From: Advenella mimigardefordensis DPN7
Lineage (GTDB): Bacteria > Pseudomonadota > Gammaproteobacteria > Burkholderiales > Burkholderiaceae_B
Assembly: GCF_000521505.1 (NCBI RefSeq)
Contig: NZ_CP003915.1
Coordinates: 4,030,001-4,094,000, forward strand
DNA: 64,000 nt
Direction: 5' to 3'
In this document: one piece after another, positions 45,101 through 52,685 of the stretch
Numbering within the stretch: the stretch's first letter is position 1
How the letters are laid out: every line of letters starts with the position of its first letter
Made by a program: the position numbers and the translations under genes
The notes under the pieces: generated by a model
The model's input: the letters and a program-made list of their open reading frames with translations, nothing else
Databases searched by the model: none
What the model was told of the DNA's origin: nothing

Positions 45101-45621
45101 CGGGCGCTATTGGCGGGCAGCAGGGGATTGCCCTGAATCCAGCCAGCCAGCTGGGTTTGCGTGCTGGTAACGGAATTGTTCAGGATGGCGCCCCTTTTTT
45201 GCACGTCGAACTGGCTGTAATTATTCATGGAGACGCCCGCGCCATTGGGGGTCTGGATATTGACCTGCGGCAGCCCGTTAGCCGTTGTCACAATCACCGG
45301 CTGCGTATGCGCCGGCATGGCTTTATTGGCGACGATCTGGGCTTGAACAGGCTTGCCTGACAGAACCGCGAGCAGACCTGTGGCACCGGCAAGCCATAAT
45401 GCCTGCGCAAGCGGTCGCAGATTAACAGAAGGCAACCCATTGCCCAGTAGCCACGCTGATGAACCTGCGATATGCCGTCTGCTATTGACGCCGCCTGGCC
45501 GACCTGCCGCTTTGGCGGCCCTCCCGCCATGGCTTTTTCCCCAACCGACCACAATGTCGGCAACAACCATCCACTGACCCCGAACCTGATTGAATCGCAA
45601 ACGATAGCAGCGCTTATTCAT
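36169..45621 (-). CDS. cdiA: CdiA/FhaB-family contact-dependent inhibition exoprotein, amber-truncated toxin
   Basis: A two-partner-secretion filament of 3150 residues from the ATG at 45621 (a GTG two codons earlier is less likely). Order: extended signal-peptide region (MNKRCYRLRFNQVRGQWMVV) with cleavage near AQA/QIV about 95; TPS domain (about 100-330, NPAGISCDGCGF); filamentous repeats (DNRxGxL... type) to about 1320; a non-repetitive domain about 1327-1640; a second repeat region; the pretoxin segment LTPDEKEMVSSIAGLAG; VENN at about 2891; a toxin from about 3080 with ESEIAIGKDLG, RPDWC and CSIEVKNY, resembling PD-(D/E)xK nucleases. A TAG ends the frame 55 codons early. CdiB, 75-82 bases upstream, would export it to the cell surface. 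Confidence 0.92.
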   Translation of the reverse strand: MNKRCYRLRFNQVRGQWMVVADIVVGWGKSHGGRAAKAAGRPGGVNSRRHIAGSSAWLLGNGLPSVNLRPLAQALWLAGATGLLAVLSGKPVQAQIVANKAMPAHTQPVIVTTANGLPQVNIQTPNGAGVSMNNYSQFDVQKRGAILNNSVTSTQTQLAGWIQGNPLLPANSARVIVNQVQSANPSLLNGYIEVAGQRAQVVIANPAGISCDGCGFIQADRAVLTTGQANLNPATGALDNYVVRSGSVKIANMDGSQTPYVDVLARAVTVSGALRAQQLDIKAGVNTIAADTGVVTIDAAATDTAKREGANTQGNKEDNRPAAIDVAELGGMYAGQITLLATEQGVGVNNAGHIQAAGNLTVSSDGQVHNRGNLVSDAQLQVQSGSLRNDGTLYGRSQTVATTTGHLQNNSQILSGGNIMLDARGAQGRLELASGSQLAAGLQVPGSADGQPMPSDSASGNRLTPGRSIALQATQQAGLSGTIQVNGDLLAQANKLSVADSKIEVEHIRLDARQGDLQANNAQISANTLALNTPQQLSTEHAHIQAKDLQLNAGSIRNRQGQLVHTGANPFVLKTGELDNRGGLIAATSANLQIRTDSLDNTDGAVLQTAPTAESANLDVTSRRLINTRGTISSNSGHVSLALSDNGVLENQAGNIRSGTGMTLRAGGIDNQAGNIRAGERFELQLAQNGQGVDNRRGTLTARALDGLSTSTLDNREGRIEVTGENGLWLATTGLFTNQQGAIVLKGPLTVKAGTVDNRKGLLSSQKDIRVQSDSGLNNEGGQLLSGQTLALDVAGSLNNQNGRLQAKNALQSDSQGLDNRQGKINANAVSVDTVGEVLNNVQGMVRAVQTLHIRSGEVNNDAGLLQAGQALDINTAGHRLINTHSGKDKGVASGGTLQLTVEQLDNQLGFIGAGKAATLIASQLDNRQGRLVGTDSLHVQATDLDNRLGSIGAGKAATLIAGRLDNRQGRLVGTDSLQIQAAALDNREGDVQSVKDMSLKLGSAHLDNRAGLIRAGASLDIHAAAIDNENTFNGDRTAQQQKGIQADTVSLAGRTLSNRNGFIAATQAVNFTLSDSLNNENGFVTSLGTTRISDPSGALVLNNEQGYISAQNRLLVQSGQLTGQGTLAADQLALNLKGDYHNTHTLIGQSQLDLTTTGDLRNDSKLASGGTLTLNARHIQNAQSGQIQGRQARVNATGTLENQGLINGQDMRVAADQIRNIGAGRIYGVRLGLQARDILNAAAQNGLSQAGTIAAHERLDIGAQTLSNQNGALIYSGGDAAFGRSLDTDNHATGTASSIVNNGSIIDIAGSATIDAEQLKNVNADYRTELQQVEVIRKIVEFEPIPEDGPYDPRVHKRYGTDLALVIDDDKSMLYFAGPEGHLWGIFGQPESPKVGKRIKWVSGRRGFPHNYYLDDRWIGLAPSYFVSYPRPVFDPSSGRFLESNIVYDLLYKPDDPIWEKTGIAAPDPNVPAPEIEVCSTGPNRYCWWVVNPAMEAYMKNNPSYDQLNELISRYNRDIQGYHEDMYLQFEFDRTIEETRITHSKPGEISIGKNLALTGGTFTNDKSRVLIGGALTGAVQSINNIDDENAIRRITDVGRHRKHNNRDRYEGWIKYKDPREEHITTGVTVVQMGANNPGRTVNIAPVPDQPSPIAVTGAVPVTPVELDATARQPISEVPLAEPEKTQTGPGTVVRTTIPRLTLPTASLYQIRPQSEGGPLIETDPQFTQYGNWLTSNYMLDKLNLYPQNTLKLLGDGFYERRLVNEQIGQLTGRRFLDGYDNDEQQYRALMNNALTFAKKFNLVPGIALTAQQMAQLTSDIVWLVEQTVTLPDGTKQQVLAPQVYVKVRKGDLRNDGALIAADTIKLDADTVYNSGTVAGRQLVDITADSIKNMAGGRINANKIALTAADDIRVTGGAITAEQALKLQAGRDIEVASTLTHSDSRSGQDRYQYTGIDRLAGLYVTGSQQPGQLQVQAGRNLTLTAAAVANAGKAEGSSTTLQAGNNLALKTLTTSKSDLVVSDARNFVQRATSQEVGTQIASEGDIRMLARNDVSLRAADVTSQQGAVAVQAGRDIRVEAGSSTLSGTLQNYESKSSGLATKTSTIKSDVHRQTLQGSAVSGDTVSMLAGRDLNIVASDVVSDNNTTLVAKNNLRVEAGTESSREHHYRNTTKSGILSGGTLGFTIGSQSSTSRMDAEGTMQSQARSSVGSLKGDTRLLAGEQLTGRGSDVLAQGDVLLKGKAVLIDPGKDQRRSKEVHEFEKSGLTIGLEVPVVQAVQLAIRTAEQNGKSKNARVNAMAAANTGWTSYKAGQEVGKMGDAVAQLQAVDAKGAASISGIKIAITVGSQSSRSSTEVEQTQTSGSQVLAQNTVTVLATGAGADSDITVTGSDIAGKKGTTLIADDAINLTAAAQTYKERSKNSSAGGKIGVSAGYENGSAAIGITVGANVGKGSGKGDETRYEYTHVGDRNSQTVLHSGGATSLKGAQVTGSQVVVKAADLSIESLQDNSTYKGKQVNAQGEVTIGYGASGSGSASKSKISADYASVNALSGIFARDQGYQIDVAGHTDLTGAVITSSAQAEAAGKNRLTTGTLAARDVNNYSRVKASSVGIGGEGGFMPGGSTSFQSNMGFGSVSNNDSSVTRSGINTANITITQPEAQQERTGKSVSDTIVEIKTPLTSDEALGYTGLGNSFDKEAVQKEIDQQREVSQDFSKYSKRAAGELKTRIASNDAQFEAGLITEKERDERNATLRNYAWLLETVSAGLATPSNSLGGSLVAAASPTIAGEIGQQFKQAGKEGTAGHYLAHAGLGAIVAAATGNSIAGNALAAAGAEAAAPVAASWIYGKDVSQLTPDEKEMVSSIAGLAGAGLSGAVGGDSRSLVSGGVVGHTAVENNYLSSAQQAQREKEYSECLTPVCRVSTRVKWTAINLGQDGTFAAGMVAGVPASMYEGMEAFVKMGLSPIETLEAIMSLVMGGDLVGTVADSITQSYIERIERLATEYERAGAAGSFKAGVETGKLFVDAAALATGGAGLARSGVVLVEKIVAKTLAKKAASVVDVGKNIPDIKQVTDIKQTIESKRPSHRESEIAIGKDLGEGWRPQVSFKDGKEVPYGTKGSVRPDWCLGNVCSIEVKNYDLAKNQQSLVNNVAK
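42661..42900 (-). repeat. Tandem 120-bp duplication in cdiA
   Basis: Two adjacent 120-base units (42661-42780 and 42781-42900) are nearly identical and keep the frame. Each encodes 40 residues containing IGAGKAATLIA, LDNRQGRLVGTDSL and a variable end. This is a recent internal expansion of the filament repeats and could vary in copy number between strains. Confidence 0.8.
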
Positions 45622-45702
45622 ACTCACTCACCGATACAAACACTTCGACATAGCCTTGTTGCCATGCCTGCCAGCGAGCGCCGGCAACCATGGCCGTCCG
45701 CC

Positions 45703-47538
45703 TTATATCGAAAAACTGATACTGAAGCCACCCGTGGCAGATGGCGTTTTGAAACCCCGTGGTTTGCTGATTGGCTTACCCAGGAAGAATTCGTATTGCA
45801 CATGGCTAAACAGGCTGCCACGAAGGCCGATAACCGACCCCACCAGCGAACGCCCCAGCAATCGGCTGGCATGCTGGCCGCTCACGTGACCCGCATCTAC
45901 ACCGGCATAGAATTCGTGCCCGGCAAGACCCAGTCGGTTCAGCGGAAAGGCCAGCTCATTGCGCAGGAACCAGCCCCGGTCGGCCATGAGCACATATTCT
46001 CCGCTGAAGCCACGCACGGTATACCGCCCGCCTATGCTGAACTGATCCTGTGCGATCAGCGGCGTCTTGTTCCATTGCGCCTGCCAGGTGCCGGTATAAC
46101 GGATAGGCTGCTGCCCGATGGCAAACGGTACAGAGGCGTGAACCGACGCACGCCAGATACGTGGCCGCGATGTGCCTTCGTCGTACTGCTCTTCCGGCGC
46201 CCGACGCGCGTTACCCGCGCCGGTACCGCGGCGGTAGGACAGGTTCAGATCAAGCGTTGCCTGGCCAATGTATTCGCGATGATTGAAGCCCGCTTCCCAG
46301 CCGGCCATGCGTCGGTGCTGAACCGCGATTTCCGCATCATCAATAAAATTGCGCGATTGACGAGCCCAGGCTTTTACATAGACACTGAATTTCCTTCTTG
46401 CATCCCGATACGCCTGGCGGCTCAATGTGAGATCCAGCCTGCGACTGCGGCCACTGTACACATAGCTTTCATTGATGCCGGCCACAGGCTGGCGATAGTT
46501 AAAGCTGGAACCGTTCACGCTGAAGAACCAGTAGCCAAAAGGAATCGAGTAATGCAGTGTGCTGTCTTTTGCCAGCCGCGCTCCACCTGCCGATGAGCCA
46601 AGGCTGCGCGTATGGCTAACGTAAAATAAATCGTTCAGTGTAAACAGATGATCCAGCGAGAACGCCAGATTCCCCTGATAGCGCCCCGTACTCTTGCTGC
46701 CCGCATCGTCGAACGTTGCCATCAGGCGTATCGGGCGCGACTGCTGCCAGTTGATAATCAGGTCGCTTTGCCCCGGCTCGCTCGCGGGCGCGATCTGAAT
46801 ATCAGCCTGAACGGTGGGTAAGCGCCGGAAATTCTCCAGACCCTGTTCCAGATCGCGGATATTCAGTAAATCGCCCTCGGAAACCGGCAGCGCATTCCAG
46901 CGGTGTGCCCGGATATCTGACGTGTCGCTAAAGCGAATGCCCTGAACGCGACCGGGAAGAAGCGATAACACCAGTTGCCCGCTACCGATGTTTTGCGGCG
47001 GCACCATCACGCGACTGGTGATATAGCCGGCAGCCATAATACGGTTCTGAACGTGATTGGCCAAGAGCTCAATACCCTGGGCACCCAGACACTGACCTAT
47101 TGGCGACGGCAACTGATCTGTCGCGCTCCCGCGGGCAAGGATCTCATCCAGTGCCCAGGCAAAGCGCCCGGCCGAGTCACCGGCCAGGGTAACGCTGCTG
47201 ATGGGGAAACATGGTGTTTCTGCTGGGTAACGAGTGCGGTCCGCAACGGGAACGTCGGAAACAGGAGGGGTGACCTCTGCGGACGGCAGGCGGCTTTGAA
47301 GAAATTGCTGCTGTTGCTGCTGTTGTCGTTGAATATGCTGGGCGTCCAGCCTGTTATCGCGCAGGGTTTGCGCCTGAGCTGTCCCACCGCCTAGGCCGCT
47401 GAACAGGATCAACATACAACCCAGCCACAGCCGGTCGTGTATATAGTGCCTTTGGCGCAAACGGCGTGAAGAGTAGAAACCTTTCCGCTTTCTTAGCGGC
47501 TGACCATTTTGATACTTTAGAACTGAGCAATACACCAT
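45703..47538 (-). CDS. cdiB: CdiB/FhaC/ShlB two-partner-secretion outer-membrane transporter
   Basis: 611 residues from the ATG at 47538 (a TTG four codons upstream is possible). A long basic leader and hydrophobic segment end at TAQAQ; a glutamine run follows, then two POTRA domains (CFPISSVTLAGDSAG, LLPGRVQGIRFSDTSDIRAHRWN) and a 16-strand barrel with the conserved L6-loop motif VRGFSGE near 508-514 and a final aromatic-type strand (GGFSISFSI). It recognises the TPS domain of CdiA in the periplasm and exports it through the barrel. The B-A-I gene order is that of E. coli-type CDI loci. Confidence 0.9.
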   Translation of the reverse strand: MVYCSVLKYQNGQPLRKRKGFYSSRRLRQRHYIHDRLWLGCMLILFSGLGGGTAQAQTLRDNRLDAQHIQRQQQQQQQFLQSRLPSAEVTPPVSDVPVADRTRYPAETPCFPISSVTLAGDSAGRFAWALDEILARGSATDQLPSPIGQCLGAQGIELLANHVQNRIMAAGYITSRVMVPPQNIGSGQLVLSLLPGRVQGIRFSDTSDIRAHRWNALPVSEGDLLNIRDLEQGLENFRRLPTVQADIQIAPASEPGQSDLIINWQQSRPIRLMATFDDAGSKSTGRYQGNLAFSLDHLFTLNDLFYVSHTRSLGSSAGGARLAKDSTLHYSIPFGYWFFSVNGSSFNYRQPVAGINESYVYSGRSRRLDLTLSRQAYRDARRKFSVYVKAWARQSRNFIDDAEIAVQHRRMAGWEAGFNHREYIGQATLDLNLSYRRGTGAGNARRAPEEQYDEGTSRPRIWRASVHASVPFAIGQQPIRYTGTWQAQWNKTPLIAQDQFSIGGRYTVRGFSGEYVLMADRGWFLRNELAFPLNRLGLAGHEFYAGVDAGHVSGQHASRLLGRSLVGSVIGLRGSLFSHVQYEFFLGKPISKPRGFKTPSATGGFSISFSI

Positions 47539-47748
47539 CGCTGCCTGCAAATGTGATGACTATTTGCGGGCATTCTAAAAGTAGTGCTGTCAAAAGTAAT
47601 TTACATGGATCAAAAAAACACGCAAAAAAACGGTCATATATGCTTGCTGTGCGCTGTGACGCTATCCGGACGGCAATATTCGCCGATGGTTCATTTCCAC
47701 GAACAACACCGCGATTCCACTGGCATTTTGCAGCGCAATAACAGTAGA

Positions 47749-48264
47749 TTACTCAGGAGGCGTAAAGTCGATATTGAAAAACAGGAATGCAGTAGCGTTG
47801 TTTTCTTCATCGGTACCAACAAATGCAGAACTGGATATGGGGTACCAATTTTTTGGTAAAAGCGCATCCATCAGAACTAAAATCACATCGCCATATATCG
47901 TGGATTTCAGATGTAATGGACGAATCGATTCGATCTCGTATTGTTCAATGTCGGGATGAGCAACAGCGCCCAGCAAGCGCTTTGCCGGAACAGGAAGAAG
48001 ATTGTCAAATTCAGGATAGTATTCGCCCGGGACCAGTTTCTGCCGAAACGCAATACTTGAAATAACCCCAGCCCCATTACAAATGACATCAAAAGTGACA
48101 CCGGCATTGTCATTAAAATAGATCCTGGCGTCTTCGCGAAGCGTTAACCAGGGAAGCGATTCTGCGCCAGATGCTTGCACCTCGGCGTTGTAGTAGAAGC
48201 AATGAAAAGTGTCATAGGCACAACTTGCGTCTGGAATTTCATTTTCAGTAAGATTTATACGCAT
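47749..48264 (-). CDS. Hypothetical protein upstream of cdiB
   Basis: 171 residues, soluble and acidic, with no signal peptide or membrane helix: MRINLTENEIPDASCAYDTF, LTLREDARIYFNDNAGVTFD, and a C-terminal ALLPKNWYPISSSAFVGTDE followed by FLFFNIDFTPPE. I recognise no family. It is on the same strand as cdiB with a 210-base gap that presumably holds the cdiB promoter. Its size and place next to a toxin locus would fit an immunity or accessory protein, but nothing proves this. Confidence 0.6.
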   Translation of the reverse strand: MRINLTENEIPDASCAYDTFHCFYYNAEVQASGAESLPWLTLREDARIYFNDNAGVTFDVICNGAGVISSIAFRQKLVPGEYYPEFDNLLPVPAKRLLGAVAHPDIEQYEIESIRPLHLKSTIYGDVILVLMDALLPKNWYPISSSAFVGTDEENNATAFLFFNIDFTPPE

Positions 48265-48365
48265 ACATTACCAGTTTATTGTTTCCATACTTCATGAGTT
48301 GCAACGCTTTCAACCCAATAAGCAGGATGCGAGTTACGCGATGTTGATCTTCTGCGCACAGAGCA

Positions 48366-48965
48366 TTATTCAGGCCCATCATTTTTATCCAGTGCATCAT
48401 AATAGGCCTGAAGTTGCAAGCGGCTTGGCCCTTCGCCTGTGCGCGTACAGAAATCATAATAATCAGGCTCGACCTGCCCGACTTCAATGCCACGAACCAA
48501 AAATGCATTCAAGAATTGTATGACAGTTGATCGAGCGACTTGACTCATGTCGGCGCGGAAACAGATTTGGTCAATTTCATCATCAGGACCGGTCACTCCA
48601 CGACGGCTTGTATAGATTAGAACCGACGAAAAGCAGTTCAGTTTATCTGATACGTCGCGACAAGCCGGTAAATCCTCTGTATTTTCGAGAAGTGTTACCT
48701 TCGCGCCTCGCCGTTGTCCCGGTATCCAGAAGTCGAGCATCAACGGATCACCCCAGCTTTCTTTATCCTGATCAGCGGCCTGTAATGGCACACACTGCAC
48801 CCAGGTTTCTTCCCCAAGTGCCTCCTGGGCGGCGGCTGCCCAGTAACGCTCCAGCATCTTGAAAGAAACCTCGTTAGTACGAAAATCCGTGAACGGAAAC
48901 AGCGGATGGCACAGTATCTGGTCTAGTTTCATCTTTCTATCTCTTGCAACGATGTCGTTATTCAT
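48366..48965 (-). CDS. Hypothetical cytoplasmic protein
   Basis: 199 residues (an alternative start MKLDQIL is 11 codons in). It has no signal or membrane segment. Recognisable stretches: LDQILCHPLFPFTDFRTNEV, WGDPLMLDFWIPGQRRGAKV, and a C-terminal FLVRGIEVGQVEPDYYDFCT. No family assigned. It is on the minus strand, in line with the neighbouring unassigned genes, and may form a loose transcription unit with them. Confidence 0.6.
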   Translation of the reverse strand: MNNDIVARDRKMKLDQILCHPLFPFTDFRTNEVSFKMLERYWAAAAQEALGEETWVQCVPLQAADQDKESWGDPLMLDFWIPGQRRGAKVTLLENTEDLPACRDVSDKLNCFSSVLIYTSRRGVTGPDDEIDQICFRADMSQVARSTVIQFLNAFLVRGIEVGQVEPDYYDFCTRTGEGPSRLQLQAYYDALDKNDGPE

Positions 48966-49007
48966 CCAATGTAGCGTTCCGCAAGCTCAACTGGCAGGTT
49001 CGCTGCG

Positions 49008-49508
49008 TTAATCCGCCGTGGACGGAAACTTGAAGCCGTCAGTATCGATCGGCACAAGGCGCAGCGTTTTTACTGGCGGCGGTCCTTCAGTGACAGGATA
49101 GAGAATCAGTCCATGGGGATAACTGAAGTGACTGACATAGAAGAGAGCCAGCGCATCTTCCGGGGCAGCCTTTCCTTCTTCGGTTTCAAGCCGGAAGCGT
49201 CCGCGATACAGCATCGTCTGGTCACGATATTCGCCTTCGAAAATGTTGGCAGCAACACTGGACACACGGCAGGCACGTGCCCAACCATAGCCGTCTACGC
49301 CTCCTACAAGAATGAGGTCTTCACTCAGTGGCTCGCCCCACACACGTTCAACTGTCCTGATTTCCCAAGATGGAACCGAGGCCCTTTCCAACGGATACTC
49401 CCGGACGCAGTTTTGACTAACCGGCATGAGGCTACCCGCCGTAGATTCTGCAATGATCCACAACGATACCACTAACATAAGAATATGCGATTGTCTTAAC
49501 AAGTCCAT
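49008..49508 (-). CDS. Hypothetical exported protein
   Basis: 166 residues. The N-terminus (MDLLRQSHILMLVVSLWIIAE) is a signal peptide or membrane anchor. The mature part has VERVWGEPLSEDLILVGGVDG and a C-terminal LRLVPIDTDGFKFP. Two cysteines (NCVREYP, ARACRVS) could form a disulfide in the periplasm. Family unknown; same strand as its neighbours. Confidence 0.6.
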   Translation of the reverse strand: MDLLRQSHILMLVVSLWIIAESTAGSLMPVSQNCVREYPLERASVPSWEIRTVERVWGEPLSEDLILVGGVDGYGWARACRVSSVAANIFEGEYRDQTMLYRGRFRLETEEGKAAPEDALALFYVSHFSYPHGLILYPVTEGPPPVKTLRLVPIDTDGFKFPSTAD

Positions 49509-49617
49509 TTAATCACTTTGTATTCAAGCCTGGGCGCTATTCAACATCACTGCTGATCGCGTTACCGCTTACTACATTGAATGGAACAGCACCAAGGTGC
49601 CAGCATTTCCGCCTTTT

Positions 49618-50202
49618 TTATTTGCCAGGCTGGTCGACTAAAGCTCTGGCTTTTCGTAACGTATAAAGGCCTACCCAGAATAAACCTAATATCAAAAAGT
49701 TGTAAAATCTGAAGTACGGCTTATAGCAACTGAAATCAGCAAAAAATGGATCGGCCATTTTTCTTAATCTATCTGAAATTGAATCAACGGCCCGGCCCGG
49801 TTTAATCAGCCATCTATCTTTGTCCCGGGTAATATCTACTAATCCAATTGCAGCAAAAACGTCATTAACCTGTACTAAATCTTCACCGGCTTTATATTGA
49901 CTGAGATATTTTTCCGGCAATAAACACAAATTGTTGGTCGCCATCCCAAGCCACAACGTATTGCTATTTTCGGCATTGCCCTTCGCAGTATACCGGTTAT
50001 CGAAAATATCCATTAACTTACCAGCAGCCCTCGCTGGCAAAATGAGGCACGACTCTGTCTCGCATACGGGCACAGACTCCACGAGCCGCTGAGAACCGCG
50101 ACCATAGTCATATAGTCCTAAAGAAAAAACGACCGCCGAGCCGCAGAATGCCAAAATGGCGATTAACCTGAAAATTGCACGCTTGTTATTATCACGAAAC
50201 AT
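49618..50202 (-). CDS. Hypothetical membrane protein with two helices
   Basis: 194 residues. A hydrophobic helix near the N-terminus (IFRLIAILAFCGSAVVFSLG) and another near the C-terminus (FYNFLILGLFWVGLYTL) flank a periplasmic-looking loop of about 120 residues with cysteines (VCETESCLILP) and DNRYTAKGNAENSNTLWLGM. This helix-loop-helix layout occurs in many small envelope proteins. I do not recognise the family. Confidence 0.6.
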   Translation of the reverse strand: MFRDNNKRAIFRLIAILAFCGSAVVFSLGLYDYGRGSQRLVESVPVCETESCLILPARAAGKLMDIFDNRYTAKGNAENSNTLWLGMATNNLCLLPEKYLSQYKAGEDLVQVNDVFAAIGLVDITRDKDRWLIKPGRAVDSISDRLRKMADPFFADFSCYKPYFRFYNFLILGLFWVGLYTLRKARALVDQPGK

Positions 50203-50454
50203 AACTCTCGTTCACTTCCCTATTGAACATTTCCTGTACTTTAATATAGAACCGTCACAATACCCACATCAATCCAGATTGGGCGGCTTCAAAGTATAAT
50301 GACTCAACGAAAAGCACAATATAGTTCAAATTGTACAAATGCTGTTAACCCTTGTGCTCTACCGCTGTACCCGCGCGATCACACACTGATAGCATAATTA
50401 TCACCAATGTGATCAAATCCATACTTATCAACAGCAACACCCAAAGACCAGATC

Positions 50455-51045
50455 ATGACATCCCCCTCCAGCCTGGACCAGGCATACAGCGCCTTTGACG
50501 CCGTCAATAAGACCGACCCCAACGCATTCAACTGGGAGGGTGAAGCGTGGCCGCGTGAGTTGTTTCTGGCGGAAAAACTGACCGAATGGGTTCTGAAACT
50601 CGCCCCAAATGCGCCTGAACCCCTGAAGCTGGCTGCACGCTGCCAGCATATCGGCCGCTGGCAGATCCCCCGACGAGACTATCCCGAAGGACGTATCGGC
50701 TACCTGACCTGGCGCAAAGCGCTGGCCCAACACCATGCGGATATGGCATCTGGCATACTGCGCGACCTGCAGTACGATGAGCCAACCATCGAGCGTGTGC
50801 GCGTGATCGTCCTCAAGCGCGGCATCAAGCAGGATCCCGATGTCCAGGTGATGGAAAACGCTCTGTGTCTGGTGTTCCTGCAATATCAGTTCGAGTCATT
50901 CCGACTGGATAATGAAGAGAAGATTGTGAGCATTATTCAGAAATCATTGCTTAAAATGGATGAGGCCGGGCGCCAGCAGGCACTGACAGTGGAGTACAGT
51001 CCTGCTGGGCTTGCGGTCATTAATGCGGCGCTGGCGGGGTTGTAG
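50455..51045 (+). CDS. DUF4202 family protein
   Basis: 196 residues, mostly helical: DAVNKTDPNAFNWEGEAWPR, then ARCQHIGRWQIPRRDYPEGR (with His65) and YLTWRKALAQHHADM. This is the DUF4202 pattern, a family related in look to HD-domain proteins (His in a conserved H-x-x-R/W context, then H-H-A-D) but of unproven activity. It is a single plus-strand gene between unrelated neighbours. A 7-bp inverted repeat, GATCACA/TGTGATC (50377-50383, 50408-50414), lies just upstream and may be an operator. Confidence 0.8.
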   Translation: MTSPSSLDQAYSAFDAVNKTDPNAFNWEGEAWPRELFLAEKLTEWVLKLAPNAPEPLKLAARCQHIGRWQIPRRDYPEGRIGYLTWRKALAQHHADMASGILRDLQYDEPTIERVRVIVLKRGIKQDPDVQVMENALCLVFLQYQFESFRLDNEEKIVSIIQKSLLKMDEAGRQQALTVEYSPAGLAVINAALAGL

Positions 51046-51183
51046 CTTGAGAGGGCTTCAGGCGTGACTACGGTTGACTGATGTTGACGTTTGGCTACGC
51101 TCGCTCGTGTCGGAATAAGGGTTGCCGAGCGCGTTCAGAGCAAAATACAATAAAAGAGTATTTTCTTTGATCATAGTAAAGTC

Positions 51184-51438
51184 ATGATGCCGACACGTAT
51201 TGCCCTGGATAGCCATTTTGAACTGTTCATCCGCCAGCAGGTAGAGTCGGGCCGTTATAACAATGCCACCGAAGTCGTGCACGCCGGTTTACGTCTGCTG
51301 GAAGAACAGGAACGCCGCAACAACGTCAAACAGAACGAGCTTCAGCAGTCTATCGCGATCGGCATGCAAAGTGGAGATGAAAAAGACGCAGGCGACGTAT
51401 TCGGTCGTCTTCAGGCCAAGTACAAAAATCAATTGTGA
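51184..51438 (+). CDS. Solitary ParD-type antitoxin
   Basis: 84 residues from MMPTRIALD: a ribbon-helix-helix domain with SHFELFIRQQVESGRYNNAT and EVVHAGLRLLEEQE, the ParD/CopG DNA-binding pattern, followed by a charged toxin-binding tail. ParD antitoxins normally precede parE. Here only 32 bases separate the stop from the convergent transporter gene, so no toxin gene is present. It may act as an orphan regulator or protect against ParE toxins. Confidence 0.78.
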   Translation: MMPTRIALDSHFELFIRQQVESGRYNNATEVVHAGLRLLEEQERRNNVKQNELQQSIAIGMQSGDEKDAGDVFGRLQAKYKNQL

Positions 51439-51470
51439 CCCTGATCAGATGTTCCTTACCGTCGCGCACG

Positions 51471-52685
51471 TTATACACACTCCGACTGTAACGCCCCCAC
51501 CCCTTTCACGGTCTCCGTACCGCTCCTTTCCTTCAGTACCAACGGCACCACACTCAACACGCCAATCACTGCCAGCCCCGCGCCCACCCATAGTGGGGCG
51601 CGCATACCAAAATCCAGGCTGATGCCCAGACCACCCAGCGCAGATCCAGCAAACAGCCCAATATTAATAACCGATGCGTGTACCGTGTTCACCAACGGAC
51701 TCGCACTGGCAGACTTGATCACGCGCGCCACCATGGCCGGATTCAGCGCCACACCGGTCAGGCCGATCAGTATCAAAGCACCCAGAGCGACAGGCTTCAG
51801 TTGACCCAAAATCGCGAAGGCAACCAGAGCGGCAGTAAGTATCACCTGACCCCAGAACAGAACCTGCATGGTGTGGCGATCAGCCAGTCGGCCCACAATA
51901 AAGTTGCCTACCACCGTTGCAGCGCCATAAAGCATCAGCAACAAAGGGATGGTTGAAGCGTCATAACCACTGACGTTCAGCAGGATAGGAGAAAAATAGC
52001 TGAAGGCAGCAAAGGTTGCGCCGATGATCAGGGCACTGGTGCCATAGGCAGCCCATAAGCGACCATTTTTCAATGCGACCAGTTCCGCCAGCGCACTGGT
52101 ACGCTGGTCAACCCGCGAGGCGGGCAATGTGATGGCCAGCAGCACTCCCGATGCTGCAGTCATCGCCGCCACCAGCCAGAATACGAAACGCCAGCCGAAC
52201 GCCTGCTCCAGAGCAGTGGCTGCCGGTACACCAAACACAGTTGCAAACATCAGACCGCTGATCACGATGGCGGCCGAGCGCGCCACCTTGCCGGGTGCCA
52301 CCATCTGGGCACAAATAGCGAGTGCAATACCAAAACACGCCGACGCAGCAACACCGCATAATATGCGCCCGACCACCATAATTTCATATGTGGTTGCAGC
52401 GGCGGCGACCGATTGCCCGATGGTATACACGCCGATAAGCACCAGCAATGCGCGCTTGCGTGACACGTTCAACAGAGCCAGCATCAGAACAGGCCCGCCA
52501 ATGACCATGCCGCCCGCGTAATAGGAAATCAGATAGCCCACTTCAGACACCGAGACATTCAGCGCATGGGCAAGAGAAGGCATCATGCCTGCCACCATGA
52601 ACTCTGACGTGGTCAGCGCAAAAACGGCGAGCGCCAGAAAGTAAACAATAACAGGCATGTTTTGTTGATCCTGAATCTTAGACAT
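51471..52685 (-). CDS. MFS drug:H+ antiporter-type efflux transporter
   Basis: 404 residues from MSKIQDQQN with 12 hydrophobic helices. The DHA1 pattern is visible: FALTTSEFMVAGMMPSLAHAL in helix 1, GYLISYYAGGMVIGGPVL, the loop-2/3 basic NVSRKRALL, and the helix-5 GVPAATALEQAFGWRFVFW motif. It resembles AraJ/Cmr-type exporters of small organics or drugs. The start overlaps the SDR stop by 8 bases, so the two are co-transcribed and probably repressed by the divergent TetR protein. Confidence 0.83.
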   Translation of the reverse strand: MSKIQDQQNMPVIVYFLALAVFALTTSEFMVAGMMPSLAHALNVSVSEVGYLISYYAGGMVIGGPVLMLALLNVSRKRALLVLIGVYTIGQSVAAAATTYEIMVVGRILCGVAASACFGIALAICAQMVAPGKVARSAAIVISGLMFATVFGVPAATALEQAFGWRFVFWLVAAMTAASGVLLAITLPASRVDQRTSALAELVALKNGRLWAAYGTSALIIGATFAAFSYFSPILLNVSGYDASTIPLLLMLYGAATVVGNFIVGRLADRHTMQVLFWGQVILTAALVAFAILGQLKPVALGALILIGLTGVALNPAMVARVIKSASASPLVNTVHASVINIGLFAGSALGGLGISLDFGMRAPLWVGAGLAVIGVLSVVPLVLKERSGTETVKGVGALQSECV

